From assembly GCA_022729705.1 (NCBI GenBank), contig DZAX01000007.1:1-64000 (forward strand): 64,000 nucleotides of DNA. Direction: 5' to 3'. The translations under genes and the position numbers were made by a program. Below, piece after piece: positions 63,810 through 64,000 of the stretch (within the stretch, counting starts at the first letter, position 1; every line of letters starts with the position of its first letter). The stretch is from Helicobacter cetorum (GTDB lineage Bacteria > Campylobacterota > Campylobacteria > Campylobacterales > UBA6016). The notes under the pieces are model-generated. The model did no database searches and had not been told where the DNA came from. It saw only the letters and a list, made by a program, of their open reading frames with translations.

Positions 63810-64000
63810 ATGGGTGATATTAAAACACTAAAAATAAACGGCATAGACGTAAGCGGCGCTGGAAATGAAACCATATTGGAGATAGCCAGACAAAACAATA
63901 TCTTTATCCCGACTCTTTGCTACCTGGAGGGCTTAAGCGCATACGGCGCTTGTAGACTCTGCCTTGTGGAGGTAAAAGGCTCAAACAAGCTTCTTACGGC
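63810..64000 (+). CDS. hoxU: HoxU-like diaphorase subunit, N-terminal part
   Basis: The first 63 codons of a gene that runs off the right edge. KTLKINGIDVSG, TILEIARQNNIFIPTLCYLE and GACRLCLVEVKG form the start of a 2Fe-2S ferredoxin domain as in HoxU and NuoG. The LEGLSAYGACRLCLVEV phrase and the gene order favour HoxU. The catalytic subunits, if present, lie beyond the window. Confidence 0.75.
   Translation, partial: MGDIKTLKINGIDVSGAGNETILEIARQNNIFIPTLCYLEGLSAYGACRLCLVEVKGSNKLLT

Overview
The window looks like a piece of a Campylobacterota (Epsilonproteobacteria) chromosome, probably a free-living Sulfurimonas/Sulfurovum-like organism. The evidence is indirect: a heme/prolyl-tRNA block (hemA-proS-dsbC-like-hemC), histidine kinase and MCP sequences of the usual epsilon type, a ComEA-like helix-hairpin-helix protein, a DUF507 gene before carA, a cytochrome bc1 operon of the petABC type with a diheme cytochrome c, promoters built mainly on an extended -10 box, and compact overlapping operons. 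No species can be named from the sequence alone.

Layout. 0-6.6 kb: htpX, a cheB fragment, ccdA with a gutted thioredoxin remnant, a pseudo-dihydroorotase, an MlaE permease, a radical SAM protein, a convergent FmdE-like gene and a c-heme DUF3365 sensor. 6.7-7.2 kb: five tRNAs (Asn, Gly, Leu, Cys, Ser) behind a near-consensus promoter. 7.4-9.6 kb: a two-component pair on the minus strand with decayed gene ends behind it. 10-17.9 kb: a plus-strand run with polyprenyl synthase, hemA, proS, a DsbC-like protein, hemC, a UDG-fold protein and TonB. 18-25 kb: an ankyrin-like pseudogene, an MCP, an orphan CcdA-like antitoxin, a two-domain acyltransferase, rmuC, a ComEA-like gene and an RsuA-type synthase. 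25-38.6 kb: trpB, a DUF45 metalloprotease, a ferredoxin-thioredoxin reductase/rhodanese fusion, rarA, tRNA-Phe, the mraY-murD operon, gpmI, fabG-acpP-fabF-accA. 38.6-43.2 kb: petABC and mnmG on the minus strand. 44-45.4 kb: a NYN/LOTUS protein and a cyclic-nucleotide-binding protein. 45.5-57.3 kb: a surface polysaccharide locus in two opposed blocks (galE, three GT4 enzymes, an acetyltransferase, a methyltransferase and a flippase on minus; a second flippase, two GT2 enzymes and an O-antigen ligase-like protein on plus). 57.4-64 kb: an LptM-like lipoprotein, nadB, DUF507, carA, yaaA and the start of a hoxEFU-type diaphorase operon.

Three things stand out. First, a two-gene cassette (ABC/AAA-type ATPase of 339 aa plus a 173-aa protein with a PD-(D/E)XK-like pattern) sits between mraY and murD, joined to murD by a 4-base overlap; it looks like an acquired defence-type module and is the best candidate for an undescribed system. 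Second, the intergenic spaces carry a modular family of palindromic repeats (about ten full or partial copies) whose outer hairpin arms differ from copy to copy but stay complementary; a second palindromic family (seven copies) is sometimes fused to it. Third, decayed mobile DNA is common: a 137-bp identical transposase 3' fragment occurs at about 24.9 kb and 52.7 kb, with smaller related scraps at 7.2 and 59.0 kb.

All assignments come from reading translated sequence and motifs; no database search was run.
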